54,830 bases of DNA from a bacterium BMS3Bbin14 (GTDB lineage: Bacteria > Desulfobacterota > Desulfobulbia > Desulfobulbales > Desulfobulbaceae): assembly GCA_002897615.1 (NCBI GenBank), contig BDTX01000014.1, forward strand, positions 1-54,830, given 5' to 3'. The notes beneath the pieces are model-generated. The model was not told the origin of the DNA, did not search any database, and saw nothing but the letters and a program-made list of their open reading frames with translations. Position 1 is the stretch's first letter. Each line of letters starts with the position of its first letter. Shown here one piece after another: positions 16,649 to 25,759 of this stretch. Both the position numbers and the translations under genes were made by a program.

Positions 16649-17188
16649 TCTTGTCTTCTCCTTTGACGTTGAAAAGGCGGAATACGCCCTTTACGATCAT
16701 CCGGCTTCTGACCGGTTGACCGCCGCCAACGCTTTATGGGAGAGAGACTCTACAGGGAAAAGCGGGGAATCAGGAGATCAGACAGGGGTGAGACCAGCCG
16801 GATAGTATTACAGCCCGTACCGGGCTGGCCGACAAAGCGGCAACTGTTTCAGTTGTATTGAGACAACACGGCGGCTAGCTCCTTGAAAAAATTGGTAAGA
16901 GTGCAGCAGCACCCCATCCGTGCACCGAAAACGGCGGCGGCAAACTTTCTAATTATCCAACCCGGCTGAACATGTCAATATTTTTCTTTAGCCGGGCCGG
17001 CAGACGGTCCCGGCAACTTTCACCGTGAACACCCCGGCCGGGGTGCGACAATTTACCACAGTTACAAAGCCCCTGCCTCGTGGTAACCAGTCCATAAGTA
17101 AAACCTATAGGGCCATAGGCTTTTCCTTTCGATGCCAACCGCTATCGGAGCGGGGACAATACAACCTGAAAAAAGAAGGAGGAATAAA
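16649..17188. other. Divergent intergenic region between hdrA and split-Soret cytochrome genes
   Basis: These 540 bases lie between two divergent genes and should hold both promoters. A GC-rich inverted repeat (CACCCCGGCCGGGGTG, 17030-17045) is a perfect 16-base palindrome and could be an operator or part of a leader fold. I saw no MITE copy and no convincing ORF; a 61-codon - strand frame at 16953-17138 has no ribosome site. I could not fit a known riboswitch. Confidence 0.5.
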
Positions 17189-17977
17189 ATGAACGACAAG
17201 ATTGTTGCAGAGAACGGCTACTCAAGAAGATCTTTCCTGGCGAATTCCGGCAAGGTGATAGCAGGGGCCGCGGTCGCCTCATCATTGCTGACCGGGCAGG
17301 CAAAAGAGGCCCGTGCTTATCCCTATTCGACCGGCTACAAATACACCAGGCTTGATCCCAAGGAAGTAGGACGCATCACCTATGAGAACTATTTTAAACG
17401 CTGGTGCGCGTCTTCCATTGTTGCCGGCTTTGTGGAGCCGTTGCGGAAAAAGGTCGGCGGCCTGTGGAAGAGTTACCCCATTGACGCCATGCGTTGGGCC
17501 CATGGCGGGCTTGCCGGCTGGGGCGCCACCTGCGGCACGCTGAACGGGGCCGGGGCGGTCATCGGCCTGGTGACCAATAACACCGACACTGCCGAGGAGA
17601 TGGTCAATGACCTGGCCTTCTATTACTCTTATACGGAACTGCCGTCCTATGCGCCCGCCAAAATCATCAAGGCGAAAATTCACAATATGACCTTGGCCGG
17701 GACCATCATCTGTCACATTTCAGTCGGCCGCTGGATGCGTTCGGAAGGCGTCAGTTTTTTTTCCGATCAACGGGCGGAACGGTGTGCCCGGATGGCGGCC
17801 AATATCGCGATGGAAACAGCGGGCATGCTCAACGACTGGGCCGACGGCAAGTACAAACCCAGGCATAAACTCCTGTTTAACCTGGCCGCCAACGGCATTA
17901 CCTCCCAGAACAACTGCATGGACTGCCACGGCCAGAATGTGCCGTCCGTAGAGACATACAGCACCCTTAAAAAATAA
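17189..17977 (+). CDS. Split-Soret cytochrome c, TAT-exported precursor
   Basis: A 262-residue precursor. The N-terminus has a twin-arginine signal (YSRRSFLANSGKVIAGAAVA, with an alanine-rich cleavage region ending near residue 40), so the protein is sent to the periplasm through the Tat system; tatB and tatC are at 38598-39880. A single covalent haem site CMDCHG lies near the C-terminus, and the body carries GGLAGWGATCGTLNGAGAV, typical of split-Soret cytochromes known from Desulfovibrio. The physiological partner is not known. I chose the ATG at 17189, which has a strong AAGGAGG site; the reading from 17132 lacks one. Confidence 0.92.
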   Translation: MNDKIVAENGYSRRSFLANSGKVIAGAAVASSLLTGQAKEARAYPYSTGYKYTRLDPKEVGRITYENYFKRWCASSIVAGFVEPLRKKVGGLWKSYPIDAMRWAHGGLAGWGATCGTLNGAGAVIGLVTNNTDTAEEMVNDLAFYYSYTELPSYAPAKIIKAKIHNMTLAGTIICHISVGRWMRSEGVSFFSDQRAERCARMAANIAMETAGMLNDWADGKYKPRHKLLFNLAANGITSQNNCMDCHGQNVPSVETYSTLKK

Positions 17978-18017
17978 ATCCGCAACAGCGGGGATTGAGG
18001 GATGAGGAAGCAACACC

Positions 18018-18043
18018 GGGCCGGGCTGAAAAATGCCCGGCTC
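18018..18043 (+). terminator. GC-rich hairpin after the cytochrome gene
   Basis: GCCGGGC and GCCCGGC pair across the loop TGAAAAAT, about 40 bases after the cytochrome stop. There is no run of T after it, so it may be a weak intrinsic terminator or an mRNA 3' stabiliser. Confidence 0.5.
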
Positions 18044-18101
18044 AGTGTATTCGGGATGATCGACGCCTGCCAGCCTAAGTCATATCAAGTGACACCAGAC
18101 A

Positions 18102-18896
18102 TTAATGTCTATGCGGGTGCCGGTGTTCAAGGTCGGCGTGGAAATGACGATGACGGTGCAGAAGGTTGGCCCGCAGCAGGAGTTCCTCGTCCCGCAATAT
18201 TTCTTTTGGCCGGCCCTGAGCGGCCAGGCGATGGTCTTCACCCAGGATATAGGCCTGGCCGGCGATGACCTCGGCAACCTCCAGTTCATGGATGGCCACG
18301 ATCAGTGTTTTACCCTTATCCGTCAGTGAAAGAAGGAACTCGATCACCCAGTCCTGAGTGCGGGGATCCAGGTTGGCGGTAGGCTCATCAAGCAGCCATA
18401 CCTCCGGGTCCAGGGCCAGGAGGGAGGCCAGCGCTACTTTCTTTTTCTCGCCTTCGCTGAGCTGATAAGGGATCCGGTCTCGCAACTTCTCTATCGCCAG
18501 GGCGCTGAGGGCTTCATTGGCTCTCTCCGCCACCTCTTTCTTCGGCAGTCCCATCTGCAGGGGGGAAAAGGCCACCTCCTGCCAGACCGTGGGCGAGAAG
18601 AGCTGGACATCGGGGTCCTGAAAAAGAAAACCCACCCGGCGGCGGAAGGCAAAGGCATATTCATCGTCCTGCAGCCGCCGCTCCGTTAAAGGCTCGCCAA
18701 AGGCATTGATTTTCCCCGCCGAAGGGAAGTAGAGACCGTCCATAATCTTGAGCAGGGTGGATTTGCCGGAGCCGTTTACTCCGAGGATAACGACGTTCTC
18801 GCCCGGCATAACGGTGAAATTGATCTCCTGCAGGCCGGTGAGGCCGTCCGGGTAAGTATAACTCATATCGCTTACTGTAAAAACCGGGGTATTCAT
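18102..18896 (-). CDS. cbiO: Cobalt/nickel ECF transporter ATPase with His-rich tail
   Basis: A 264-residue ABC ATPase, the energising A subunit of an energy-coupling-factor importer. Motifs are Walker A GVNGSGKST (about 39-47), signature QLSEGEKKK, Walker B EVWLLDEPTANLDP and the switch His in VAIHEL. The last 20 residues are a histidine run (HRHRHFHADLEHRHPHRH), a likely store or sensor for Ni(II) or Co(II). It is the last gene of cbiM-PDGLE-cbiQ-cbiO, but a MITE remnant of 125 bp separates it from cbiQ. Confidence 0.93.
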   Translation of the reverse strand: MNTPVFTVSDMSYTYPDGLTGLQEINFTVMPGENVVILGVNGSGKSTLLKIMDGLYFPSAGKINAFGEPLTERRLQDDEYAFAFRRRVGFLFQDPDVQLFSPTVWQEVAFSPLQMGLPKKEVAERANEALSALAIEKLRDRIPYQLSEGEKKKVALASLLALDPEVWLLDEPTANLDPRTQDWVIEFLLSLTDKGKTLIVAIHELEVAEVIAGQAYILGEDHRLAAQGRPKEILRDEELLLRANLLHRHRHFHADLEHRHPHRH

Positions 18897-18910
18897 TTTA
18901 AACCCATGTA

Positions 18911-19035
18911 CCTGAATTCGTGACGGCTTGACAATATTCCATACAACATGTGGAATTTATTGCATTGTTGCCAAATAAAAGTATTTCCTGGCCTTCACCG
19001 CGCCGGACTGCGGGGCGCCCGATAACGGATTCAGG
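18911..19035 (+). mobile_element. MITE copy 2, internally deleted
   Basis: It starts with end A (CCTGAATTCGTGACGGCTTG) and follows the full element as far as GCGCCCGATAACGG, then jumps to the terminal GATTCAGG. The deletion joins two ACGG tracts, as replication slippage would. Flanks ATGTA and ATGCA agree at four of five bases. It sits between cbiO and cbiQ within the operon, and its right end provides the TGA stop of cbiQ. Confidence 0.82.
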
Positions 19036-19894
19036 ATGCAAAAAAAACAATGAGGAAGATAAAGGCAAAGGTGAACGCGACCCATGCCGCATCCTTCCAT
19101 TGAAAGTGAAAATCGTCAAGAAAACGGGCCTGACCGTTCCAGCCCCTGGAAAGCATGGCCAGATAGACTTCATTGCTCAGGTTATAGGACTTGTTCAGCA
19201 TAAAACCCAGCCGGGCCGATACCCAGCGTTGCTGCTCCCTGGTACTTGTCCGTCCGACGATACGGCTCCGGCGGGCCAGAAACATCTCCTCCGCCACCTT
19301 TATAAACAGAAAAATATAGCGGTAGGTCATCCCCAGGATGAGGATACCCACCCGGGGGAAATGAAGTGCCGACAGCGCCCTGAGCAGCCGTGCCCACTCG
19401 GTGGTCAAGATCAGGAGTACGGACAGGGAGACCGAGGTGGCCACCCTGAGGATAAAGATTACCGCGCCCCGCAGACCCTGTTCCGTAATGGTTATTTCAC
19501 CGGGAAAATGAAACGGCCCCCAGTTTATGGGAGCCGCCAGGGTAACCAGGGTGAATACCGGCCGGCCGGGTGTGATAAAGTTAAAAATTGCCGGCAGGGC
19601 GATGGCGCCGGTGAAAAGTGGAATAAAGAGCCAGACCCGCTTGGTAAAAAAAACCAGGGGAATGCGGGATGCCAGGGCCAGGACGACCGTCAGCAGGTAA
19701 ATCCCCAGCAGGACCTCCGGGCGGTGCGTTACCGCGGTGGCGATGAGCAGGGCAAGAAACGTGAGAATCTTGCCCCGGGGATCAAGCCCCTGCAACAGGC
19801 CGGGAAGACGGGCGTAGTGCTCGGCGAATACCGCCCTCTTGACAGCCTCTGTCAATCCGGTCAGCGTCTTGGCTACAAAATTTTTTCTATGCAT
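19031..19894 (-). CDS. cbiQ: ECF transporter transmembrane (T) component CbiQ
   Basis: A 287-residue membrane protein, the scaffold T component of the cobalt/nickel importer. It has several membrane segments between residues 40 and 145 and at the C-terminus, and the two ATPase-coupling helices with the Ala-Arg-Gly motif (ARRSRIVGR, AMLSRGWNG). Its stop TGA (19033-19031) is provided by the edge of the MITE, so the C-terminus FIFLIVFFAS ends on inserted sequence. The PDGLE gene lies 42 bases upstream. Confidence 0.92.
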   Translation of the reverse strand: MHRKNFVAKTLTGLTEAVKRAVFAEHYARLPGLLQGLDPRGKILTFLALLIATAVTHRPEVLLGIYLLTVVLALASRIPLVFFTKRVWLFIPLFTGAIALPAIFNFITPGRPVFTLVTLAAPINWGPFHFPGEITITEQGLRGAVIFILRVATSVSLSVLLILTTEWARLLRALSALHFPRVGILILGMTYRYIFLFIKVAEEMFLARRSRIVGRTSTREQQRWVSARLGFMLNKSYNLSNEVYLAMLSRGWNGQARFLDDFHFQWKDAAWVAFTFAFIFLIVFFAS

Positions 19895-19936
19895 TGTTGG
19901 TTTTTAGAGTCGCCTTCCGGCTCGACCGCATCCCGT

Positions 19937-20239
19937 CTATTTCCTTTTGCCGACAAAAAAACGTCCGAGAGCCCAAGTGAGGAGAACAATCAGGGTCATA
20001 CCGATGACCGCTGACAGGATGTAACCCGACACCTCTCCGATTTGGGGAACGCTGTAATCCGGCAGCGGCGCATTCCATATCCCGCTGAACCTGACCAGCC
20101 CCTTGGGGACATAGCCCAGCAGCCGGGAGAGTTCCTCGGTCCCCCATTCTCCCCAGGCCGTATTGGAGGCCAGGAGGCCGAGGGGGGACAGAAGCGCCAG
20201 CAGGCCCAGGCCGATCCACAATTTCTTAATGCCGTTCAT
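19937..20239 (-). CDS. PDGLE-domain / CbiN-like small membrane protein
   Basis: A 100-residue protein with two membrane helices (about 7-26 and 72-93) and a periplasmic loop between them. It matches PDGLE-domain proteins, which replace CbiN as the small subunit of cobalt or nickel ECF importers. It lies between cbiM and cbiQ, overlapping the cbiM stop by four bases. Confidence 0.85.
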   Translation of the reverse strand: MNGIKKLWIGLGLLALLSPLGLLASNTAWGEWGTEELSRLLGYVPKGLVRFSGIWNAPLPDYSVPQIGEVSGYILSAVIGMTLIVLLTWALGRFFVGKRK

Positions 20240-20937
20240 AACCGTACCTCCTCTCCTTTATTTAACCCTGGTTGCGGCCACAAGGGGATTGACCGCCGCG
20301 CAAAGGCCAAAACTCCCTCTGTCGCCACCACTTCGGCAATGCCGGCGATGGTCAGGTGGGCGAGCATCATGGCCGGAATTGTCTGTGACAGGCTGTATGG
20401 ACAATAGAGGGGCGTGCCGGCGGCGGTATGAAAGAGCAGGGGCTGAATACCCAGCTCAATCGCCGCACACAGGGCGGCGGCATTGATACCGGCGTAACTG
20501 CCCAGGGCGATCGCCAGCCAGTGGCGGGTGGAACCGGCAACAGCGTTCCTGCCTACCGCCCGGTAAATAAAATAGCCGACAAATGGCAGGACAATGGCCA
20601 TATTGAAACAGTTGGCGCCCAGGGCCAGGATACCGCCGTCACCGAAAAAAATGGCCTGGACCAGCAGGGCGATGGAGACACCGATCGTGGCGGCCCAGGG
20701 CCCCAGGACGATGGCCATCAAGGTCCCGCCCACGGCGTGGGCCGTGGTTCCGCCCGGCACCGGGACATTAAACATCATGATGACGAAAGAAAAGGCGGAA
20801 AAAATGGAAAGAAGCGGCACCATCTTGCCGGTGAGATTCTTCTTGACCTTCTTTGCCGACCAGTACCAGAAAGGCGCGCTGGCGGTATACATGACCGCAC
20901 AGGTCGACGGGCTCAGATATCCATCCGGGATATGCAT
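20236..20937 (-). CDS. cbiM: Cobalt/nickel ECF transporter substrate-binding (S) component
   Basis: A 233-residue membrane protein with the hallmark N-terminus MHIPDGYLSP, whose Met1 amine, His2 and a later His (TTAHAVGGTL) bind the metal in CbiM/NikM. Six to seven membrane helices follow. It is the first gene of cbiM-PDGLE-cbiQ-cbiO, which would supply cobalt for the corrinoid/tetrapyrrole pathway represented by cobA-hemD at 23138, or nickel for hydrogenase. Sequence alone does not decide which metal. Confidence 0.94.
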   Translation of the reverse strand: MHIPDGYLSPSTCAVMYTASAPFWYWSAKKVKKNLTGKMVPLLSIFSAFSFVIMMFNVPVPGGTTAHAVGGTLMAIVLGPWAATIGVSIALLVQAIFFGDGGILALGANCFNMAIVLPFVGYFIYRAVGRNAVAGSTRHWLAIALGSYAGINAAALCAAIELGIQPLLFHTAAGTPLYCPYSLSQTIPAMMLAHLTIAGIAEVVATEGVLAFARRSIPLWPQPGLNKGEEVRL

Positions 20938-20963
20938 CCTATACCTCCTTGATTAATTTGTGC

Positions 20964-21007
20964 CTGTCCGGAAACGGTCTCGAGCAAAAGTCCTCGTTTC
21001 CGGACAG
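20964..21007. promoter_or_regulatory. 13-bp perfect inverted repeat upstream of cbiM
   Basis: CTGTCCGGAAACG (20964-20976) and CGTTTCCGGACAG (20995-21007) are exact reverse complements separated by 18 bases. The repeat lies 26 bases upstream of the cbiM start and 50 bases after the porin stop, so it may terminate the porin transcript, act in the cbiM leader or be an operator. A looser relative, CGAAATCCTCGTTTCCGAAC, lies upstream of znuC near 45100. Confidence 0.55.
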
Positions 21008-21056
21008 ACATCGACTTTGATAATCAACGGCCTGACAACAACCTCGTCGGCGCTCC

Positions 21057-22475
21057 CTAAAAGTTCACCTGTGACCTCAGGCCGAAGATGTAGATATCGC
21101 TTGCCAGCGAGTTGCCGCCGGCATTCTGTATCCACTGCAAATCAGCGGACAGGGCAAAGTGCTCGTTCAACGTCAGCTTGTAGTAGCTCTCCAGGTATTT
21201 CTCGTCGGCGGTATCCCGGTTGGCGTTTTTATAATCATCGGTAAGCAGGGTCTGGCCAACGGCGAGGCCGAAGACATCGTCGGCCCGCTGCCAGAAATGT
21301 CCGGGCACTTCAAGGCCCATGCTCCATAATTTGTCAAACGGGATCATCTCCCAGGCCTGGTCGTCGCCGTTCCACCTGGCCAGGTCGTCATCGGTCTGGC
21401 TGTAGCGGGCAAAGCCCTTGACGCCGTCCCAGATTTCCTGATCGAAACTGAGCCCCCAGCCTTCCTGGGCCTGATCGGCCAGAGAGGATGAATACAGGGG
21501 AGCGGCATTGGCCGCGGCAAGATTGCTGTTTTCGAGATGATTTCTCGCATCCCGCCAGGCGTAGATACGGTAGTTCCCCGGCCGGTCATTAAAGCGGGGT
21601 TTGAAGTTGACCTGGCCCGCCACGAACCCGTGGTCAAACAACCGGTCCCAGTTGTCATTTTCCACAGAGGCACCGACCAGCCTGAACTCCAGGAGGCCCC
21701 AGGGTTCCGCCTTCACCATAAAACCGGGACAATAGAAATTGTCCGGCTCCGGAATGGTCAAGCCCATGCTCTTGACAAAAATGTTGGACATAAACTGGCT
21801 GGTCTCGTCCCCGGCCACCTCATTTTCGTCAAAAAGGACGCTGACATCCATCTTACCGGCATCAAGAGTCAGCTTTTTATCCAGGAAGGAAAATTCGTAA
21901 AAGGCCTCGGAAATCGTGACATCGGCCTGGTCCCTGTTGTTCTTCGTGACCCAGGAGTCATAATTGGGGACACTGAAACTCGCAACCCGGTTGTTGATGC
22001 CTTCTCCGTCCCCGCCCTCAAGATGGATGTAAAAACTCCCATATTGCGCAAATGAAGTACTGAGATTGACATCCATGGTATAGGACCCTTCCGTGGAGTT
22101 GCCGCCGCCGGGGTTGTTCCGGTCACGGTCATTGCCGGCCGTGCCCTGGACGATACCGGTGACGTCCACATCAAGGCCTATGCGCTTGAACCAGGCCGGC
22201 CCGCTGTCTTGTGCGACCTGAGCCGTCGTTGCCGCTGCCGCTCCGCTCACCGTGGACAGGGCCTTTGCCGCCGGCTGACTTTGCCGCCTTGTTTTCATGG
22301 CCCGCAGCTCCCCTTCCACCTTCTGCAGCCTTTCCATTAGCATGCGGTTTTGCCCGGCGAGTACCTTGATCTGCCGTTCAAGGTCAGCAGGACTTCCTGC
22401 CAGGGCGGTCTGCACCGCAAATGGCACCATAAAAACGGATATCCCCAATGTCGTTTTTCCCAAAAAACGCTTCAT
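21057..22475 (-). CDS. Outer-membrane porin with N-terminal coiled coil
   Basis: A 472-residue exported protein. It starts MKRFLGKTTLGISVFMVPFA with a signal peptide cleaved near AALAG-like TALAGSP. A short coiled coil (DLERQIKVLAGQNRMLMERL) of the kind that trimerises many porins follows, then a beta-rich body with alternating aromatic residues that ends in the beta-signal-like IYIFGLRSQVNF. The body resembles carbohydrate-selective or DcaP-like porins; substrate unknown. I prefer the ATG at 22475 over one 12 bases upstream because the GGAGGAG tract fits it and it gives a clean signal peptide. Confidence 0.85.
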   Translation of the reverse strand: MKRFLGKTTLGISVFMVPFAVQTALAGSPADLERQIKVLAGQNRMLMERLQKVEGELRAMKTRRQSQPAAKALSTVSGAAAATTAQVAQDSGPAWFKRIGLDVDVTGIVQGTAGNDRDRNNPGGGNSTEGSYTMDVNLSTSFAQYGSFYIHLEGGDGEGINNRVASFSVPNYDSWVTKNNRDQADVTISEAFYEFSFLDKKLTLDAGKMDVSVLFDENEVAGDETSQFMSNIFVKSMGLTIPEPDNFYCPGFMVKAEPWGLLEFRLVGASVENDNWDRLFDHGFVAGQVNFKPRFNDRPGNYRIYAWRDARNHLENSNLAAANAAPLYSSSLADQAQEGWGLSFDQEIWDGVKGFARYSQTDDDLARWNGDDQAWEMIPFDKLWSMGLEVPGHFWQRADDVFGLAVGQTLLTDDYKNANRDTADEKYLESYYKLTLNEHFALSADLQWIQNAGGNSLASDIYIFGLRSQVNF

Positions 22476-22683
22476 CTCCTCCTCCATCTCCTTTTTTTGT
22501 TCTTCATGTGCAAAGCCAAAAACCGACGGGGACCGGCAAATTGGCCCGCCGGGTAGTACGTTTCTCAGAAAAATGTTACCGATATTTACTATCTGCCAAT
22601 GGCAAAGTCAACTGAAAATACATTGTCCGAGTTAACAAATGCCTTAAATCCGTTCGCTTGGGACTCAGAACCTATCCTTGGCA

Positions 22684-22732
22684 AATAAAAAAAGGCCAGA
22701 ACGGGAAAGATGAGGGAGGGGTACTCCGGCCG
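22684..22732 (-). terminator. Probable intrinsic terminator after the CULT gene
   Basis: On the - strand, GGCCGGA pairs with TCTGGCC across a loop of about 30 bases and is followed by TTTTTTTATT. It lies just after the stop of the CULT-domain gene at 22741 and before the porin promoter. The long loop lowers certainty. Confidence 0.5.
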
Positions 22733-22740
22733 GACGAAGA

Positions 22741-23184
22741 CTAACCCGCGTCCAGCCGGTTGCCGATCAGGCCGTAAAACGAAAAATCGGCGGCGCTGAA
22801 AAACCAGCCCAGGTGGGTCAGACAGGTCGAACAGAGGCAGAACTGCCAGGAATAACCGCTAAACCAGGTGAATTCAGTGGTTGGCCGGCCGTGGATAAAA
22901 CAGCCGGGTGCCTGGCGAAAACAACGGATTTCGTAGACAACACCGGCAGGGTTGAAAAAGGCGTGGAGGTGGGCGTCGTTGACCAAGATGGCCTGGTCAC
23001 GGCCGGTGATGACAGTGCGGCAACGACGGCAGACAAGGGGCGCTGCATCCTTGACGCCGGTCTCGTCACCGGGGGCAGTGTCCGGCCGACCGGCACCGCC
23101 GGATGATCGTGGTTCTCGGAGCAGCAGGGCCGTTAGGTCAACCCGCGCTGTCCTGGTGGTTGTTATAGTACTCGACAATGGCAT
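22741..23184 (-). CDS. Bacterial cereblon-like CULT-domain protein
   Basis: A 147-residue protein whose residues about 50-140 form a CULT domain, the fold that binds thalidomide in human cereblon. Landmarks are the zinc ligands CRRC and CSTC, HLHAFFNPAGVVYEIRCF, and the aromatic cage residues in FTWFSGYSW and LGWFFS, followed by FYGLIGNRL. In bacteria the domain's natural ligand and role are not established. The ATG at 23184 overlaps the cobA-hemD frame by 47 bases; the first 45 residues are low-complexity and the true start could be later. It is the last gene of the hemC, cobA-hemD run. Confidence 0.85.
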   Translation of the reverse strand: MPLSSTITTTRTARVDLTALLLREPRSSGGAGRPDTAPGDETGVKDAAPLVCRRCRTVITGRDQAILVNDAHLHAFFNPAGVVYEIRCFRQAPGCFIHGRPTTEFTWFSGYSWQFCLCSTCLTHLGWFFSAADFSFYGLIGNRLDAG

Positions 23185-24745
23185 CCACCATATCGGCTAT
23201 GGTATAGCGCTCGGGCTGGATATCGACTTTGAGCCCGCTTTGCGCAACGGTCTTGGCCGTAATCGGACCGATGGCGGCAATGGTCACCTTGTCCAGCAAG
23301 CGGTGCAGTTCTTCCGGTGAAGCGGCGTCAACCATGGTGAGAAAATTGGTCACGGTGGACGAGCTGGTAAAGGTCAGCAGATCAATCTCGGCCGCGGCCA
23401 GCTGCTCCCGCAACTGCTCTTTCCGCCCCTGGGGCGGCACATTCTGATACACCGGGGCCACGGTGACCTGGGCTCCGGCCCCCGCCAGCATCTCCGGCAG
23501 GATCTCCCGGGCCTTCAGGGCGCGCGGGATCAGCACCCGGCTCCCCCCGGCACCGGCGGCGATCAGCGACTCGGCCAGCCCCTCGCCGGTAAACTTCTCC
23601 GGGATCAAATCCACCCGGATTCCGTATTTGAGCAGTTCGTCCCCGGTGGTTTTCCCCACGGCGGCGATACGGGGACCGCCCAGGCTGCGGGCATCCAGCC
23701 CCAGGTCGTAGAGGCGCTTGAAAAAATATGTGACCGCATTCAGGCTGGTAAAGAGCAGCCATTGGTACGAATCGATGCGCGCCAGTTCCCGGTCAAAGAC
23801 CTGGTAATCGTCAACCGGTTCGATGTGGATCGTGGAATATTCGAGACAGTCCGCCCCATGCTCCTCAAGAAGCGCCACCAGTTCGCTGGCCTGCTCCCTG
23901 GTCCGGGTCACGACGATGTGCCTGCCGAAAAGAGGCCGCTTCTCGTACCAGTCAATGGTTTCGCGGAGCCGGACCACTTCACCGACAATAATGAGGGCGG
24001 GCGGCTTGATATCCGCCTGGTGCACCACCTCGGCAATGGTTTCAAGGGTGCCGACCACCGAGTGCTGCTGCGGCGTCGAGGCCCAGCGGACGACGGCCAC
24101 CGGGGTCTGCGGATCACGGCCGTTGTCGATGAGCTTCTTGGTGATAATGGGCAGGTTCTTTATCCCCATGTAGATGACAATGGTCCCGGCGCCCGTGGCC
24201 AATTTGTCCCACCGGATATTGGACTTTTTCTTGGCCGGGTCCTCGTGCCCCGTGACAAAGGCCACCGAGGCGGTATAGCCGCGATGAGTAATAGGAATAC
24301 CGGCATAGGTCGCGGCAGCCGTGGCCGAAGTCACACCGGGCACGACCTCGAAGGGAATCCCTTCCGCCACCAGCGCTTCAATTTCTTCGGCACCGCGGCC
24401 GAAGATGAAGGGGTCGCCGCCCTTCAGCCGGACCACCATCCTGCCGGCCTTGCCGTGGCCGATGAGCATCTGGTTGATGCCCTCCTGGGTGAAGGCGTGC
24501 AGGCCGCCGCCTTTTTTGCCGACATAAATCAGCGTGGCCGTGAGCGGTGCGTGGCGCAGCAGTTTTTTATTGGCCAGGTAGTCGTAGACCACGACCTCGG
24601 CCCGCTCCAGCAGGTATTTGCCGCGCAGGGTGATCAGGCCCGGATCACCGGGACCGGCACCGACGAGGTAGACCTTGCCCGAAGCCCGCTTTATTTTTTT
24701 ATCTGTATTATCTGTATTATCTGAAGTCATTTTCGCTAAATTCAA
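23138..24745 (-). CDS. cobA-hemD: Uroporphyrinogen-III C-methyltransferase / uroporphyrinogen-III synthase fusion
   Basis: A 535-residue fusion. Residues about 23-265 are the SAM-dependent methyltransferase that turns uroporphyrinogen III into precorrin-2 ([41 protein letters not shown]). Residues about 272-530 are the synthase HemD that closes and inverts the tetrapyrrole ring ([41 protein letters not shown]). The fusion is common in Desulfobacterota and serves sirohaem, cobalamin and alternative haem synthesis. A start at MTSDNTDN (24730) is also possible. hemC lies upstream. Confidence 0.95.
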   Translation of the reverse strand: MNLAKMTSDNTDNTDKKIKRASGKVYLVGAGPGDPGLITLRGKYLLERAEVVVYDYLANKKLLRHAPLTATLIYVGKKGGGLHAFTQEGINQMLIGHGKAGRMVVRLKGGDPFIFGRGAEEIEALVAEGIPFEVVPGVTSATAAATYAGIPITHRGYTASVAFVTGHEDPAKKKSNIRWDKLATGAGTIVIYMGIKNLPIITKKLIDNGRDPQTPVAVVRWASTPQQHSVVGTLETIAEVVHQADIKPPALIIVGEVVRLRETIDWYEKRPLFGRHIVVTRTREQASELVALLEEHGADCLEYSTIHIEPVDDYQVFDRELARIDSYQWLLFTSLNAVTYFFKRLYDLGLDARSLGGPRIAAVGKTTGDELLKYGIRVDLIPEKFTGEGLAESLIAAGAGGSRVLIPRALKAREILPEMLAGAGAQVTVAPVYQNVPPQGRKEQLREQLAAAEIDLLTFTSSSTVTNFLTMVDAASPEELHRLLDKVTIAAIGPITAKTVAQSGLKVDIQPERYTIADMVDAIVEYYNNHQDSAG

Positions 24746-24799
24746 GGTTGAATGTCAAAATTCGCTCGCAGCCGTTGACCTGATCCCCGGAAATTCCGT

Positions 24800-25735
24800 C
24801 TAGCTCCCCTCGGAGCCGTAGACCTCTTCCAGGATGGCCCTGGCCCCCTGATCAAGCAATTTTTCAGCCAGCCGGCGACCAAGCGCCGCCGCCTCGGCCG
24901 CCGGTGCGGTCGCCTGCTCTTTGAGGACCCGCTTGCCGTCCACGCTGGCGATCAGGCCGGTCAGGGTAACCTGGCCGGCCGCCAGGGTGGCATGGCCGCC
25001 GATGGGCACCTGGCAGCCGCCTTCAAGGCGCAGCAAAAAAGCTCGCTCCGCGGCTACCGTCACCGCAGTTTCAGGATGATGCAGAAACATGAGCCCGTCC
25101 AGGAGTTCGCCGTCCGCCTCGCGCAACTCTATGCCCAGGGCGCCCTGGCCGATGGCCGGCAGCATCTGCTCCGGCTGAAAAAACGAGGTGATGCGCTCCT
25201 GCAGGCCCAGGCGGTTCAGCCCGGCGCCGGCCAGGATAATGGCATCGTACAACCCCTCGTCCAGCTTCCGGAGCCGGGTATCCAGGTTGCCGCGCAGGTC
25301 TTCAATCGCCAGGTCGGGACGCAGGCCGGCCAGCTGGGACTTGCGGCGCAGGCTGGAGGTGCCGACCCTGGCGCCTGCCGGCAGTTCCTCAAAGGCCGCG
25401 AAGCGCACCGAAACAAAGGCGTCCAGCGGCACTTCACGGGCCGGCACAATAGCGATCCGCAGGCCGTCCGGCAATTCCGCGGGCACGTCCTTCATGGAAT
25501 GGACGGCCAGATCGGCCCGGCCGTCCAACAGGGCGTCTTCGATCTCTTTGACAAAAAGCCCCTTGCCGCCGACCTTGGCCAGCGGCACATCGAGGATCTT
25601 ATCCCCCTTGGTGGTGATCTTGACCAGTTTAACCGAGACGCCGGGATGCTGCTGCTCTATCCGGTTCTTGACCCAGGTTGACTGGGTGACCGCCAGCAGG
25701 CTGGCCCGGGTGCCGATTTTTATCTCTTTTTTCAT
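24800..25735 (-). CDS. hemC: Porphobilinogen deaminase (hydroxymethylbilane synthase)
   Basis: A 311-residue enzyme that links four porphobilinogens into hydroxymethylbilane. Conserved segments are IGTRASLLAVTQSTWV, VHSMKDVPAELPDGL, GTSSLRRKSQL, and the loop LRLEGGCQVPIGGHA, where the Cys carries the dipyrromethane cofactor. Length is normal. It feeds the CobA-HemD fusion encoded 54 bases downstream. Confidence 0.96.
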   Translation of the reverse strand: MKKEIKIGTRASLLAVTQSTWVKNRIEQQHPGVSVKLVKITTKGDKILDVPLAKVGGKGLFVKEIEDALLDGRADLAVHSMKDVPAELPDGLRIAIVPAREVPLDAFVSVRFAAFEELPAGARVGTSSLRRKSQLAGLRPDLAIEDLRGNLDTRLRKLDEGLYDAIILAGAGLNRLGLQERITSFFQPEQMLPAIGQGALGIELREADGELLDGLMFLHHPETAVTVAAERAFLLRLEGGCQVPIGGHATLAAGQVTLTGLIASVDGKRVLKEQATAPAAEAAALGRRLAEKLLDQGARAILEEVYGSEGS

Positions 25736-25759
25736 ATCTCTTTTTTCATAGTTAAGCAG

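Noticed and set aside
15587..16666. 359-codon + strand ORF over hdrA
   Set aside because: Antisense shadow; no known family and heavy Gly/Gln/Asp bias.
16953..17138. 61-codon - strand ORF upstream of hdrA
   Set aside because: No ribosome site and no recognisable product; lies in a probable leader.
17030..17188. Cyclic-dinucleotide (GEMM) riboswitch upstream of the cytochrome gene
   Set aside because: I looked for the conserved GACGCAAAGCC and receptor segments and did not find them.
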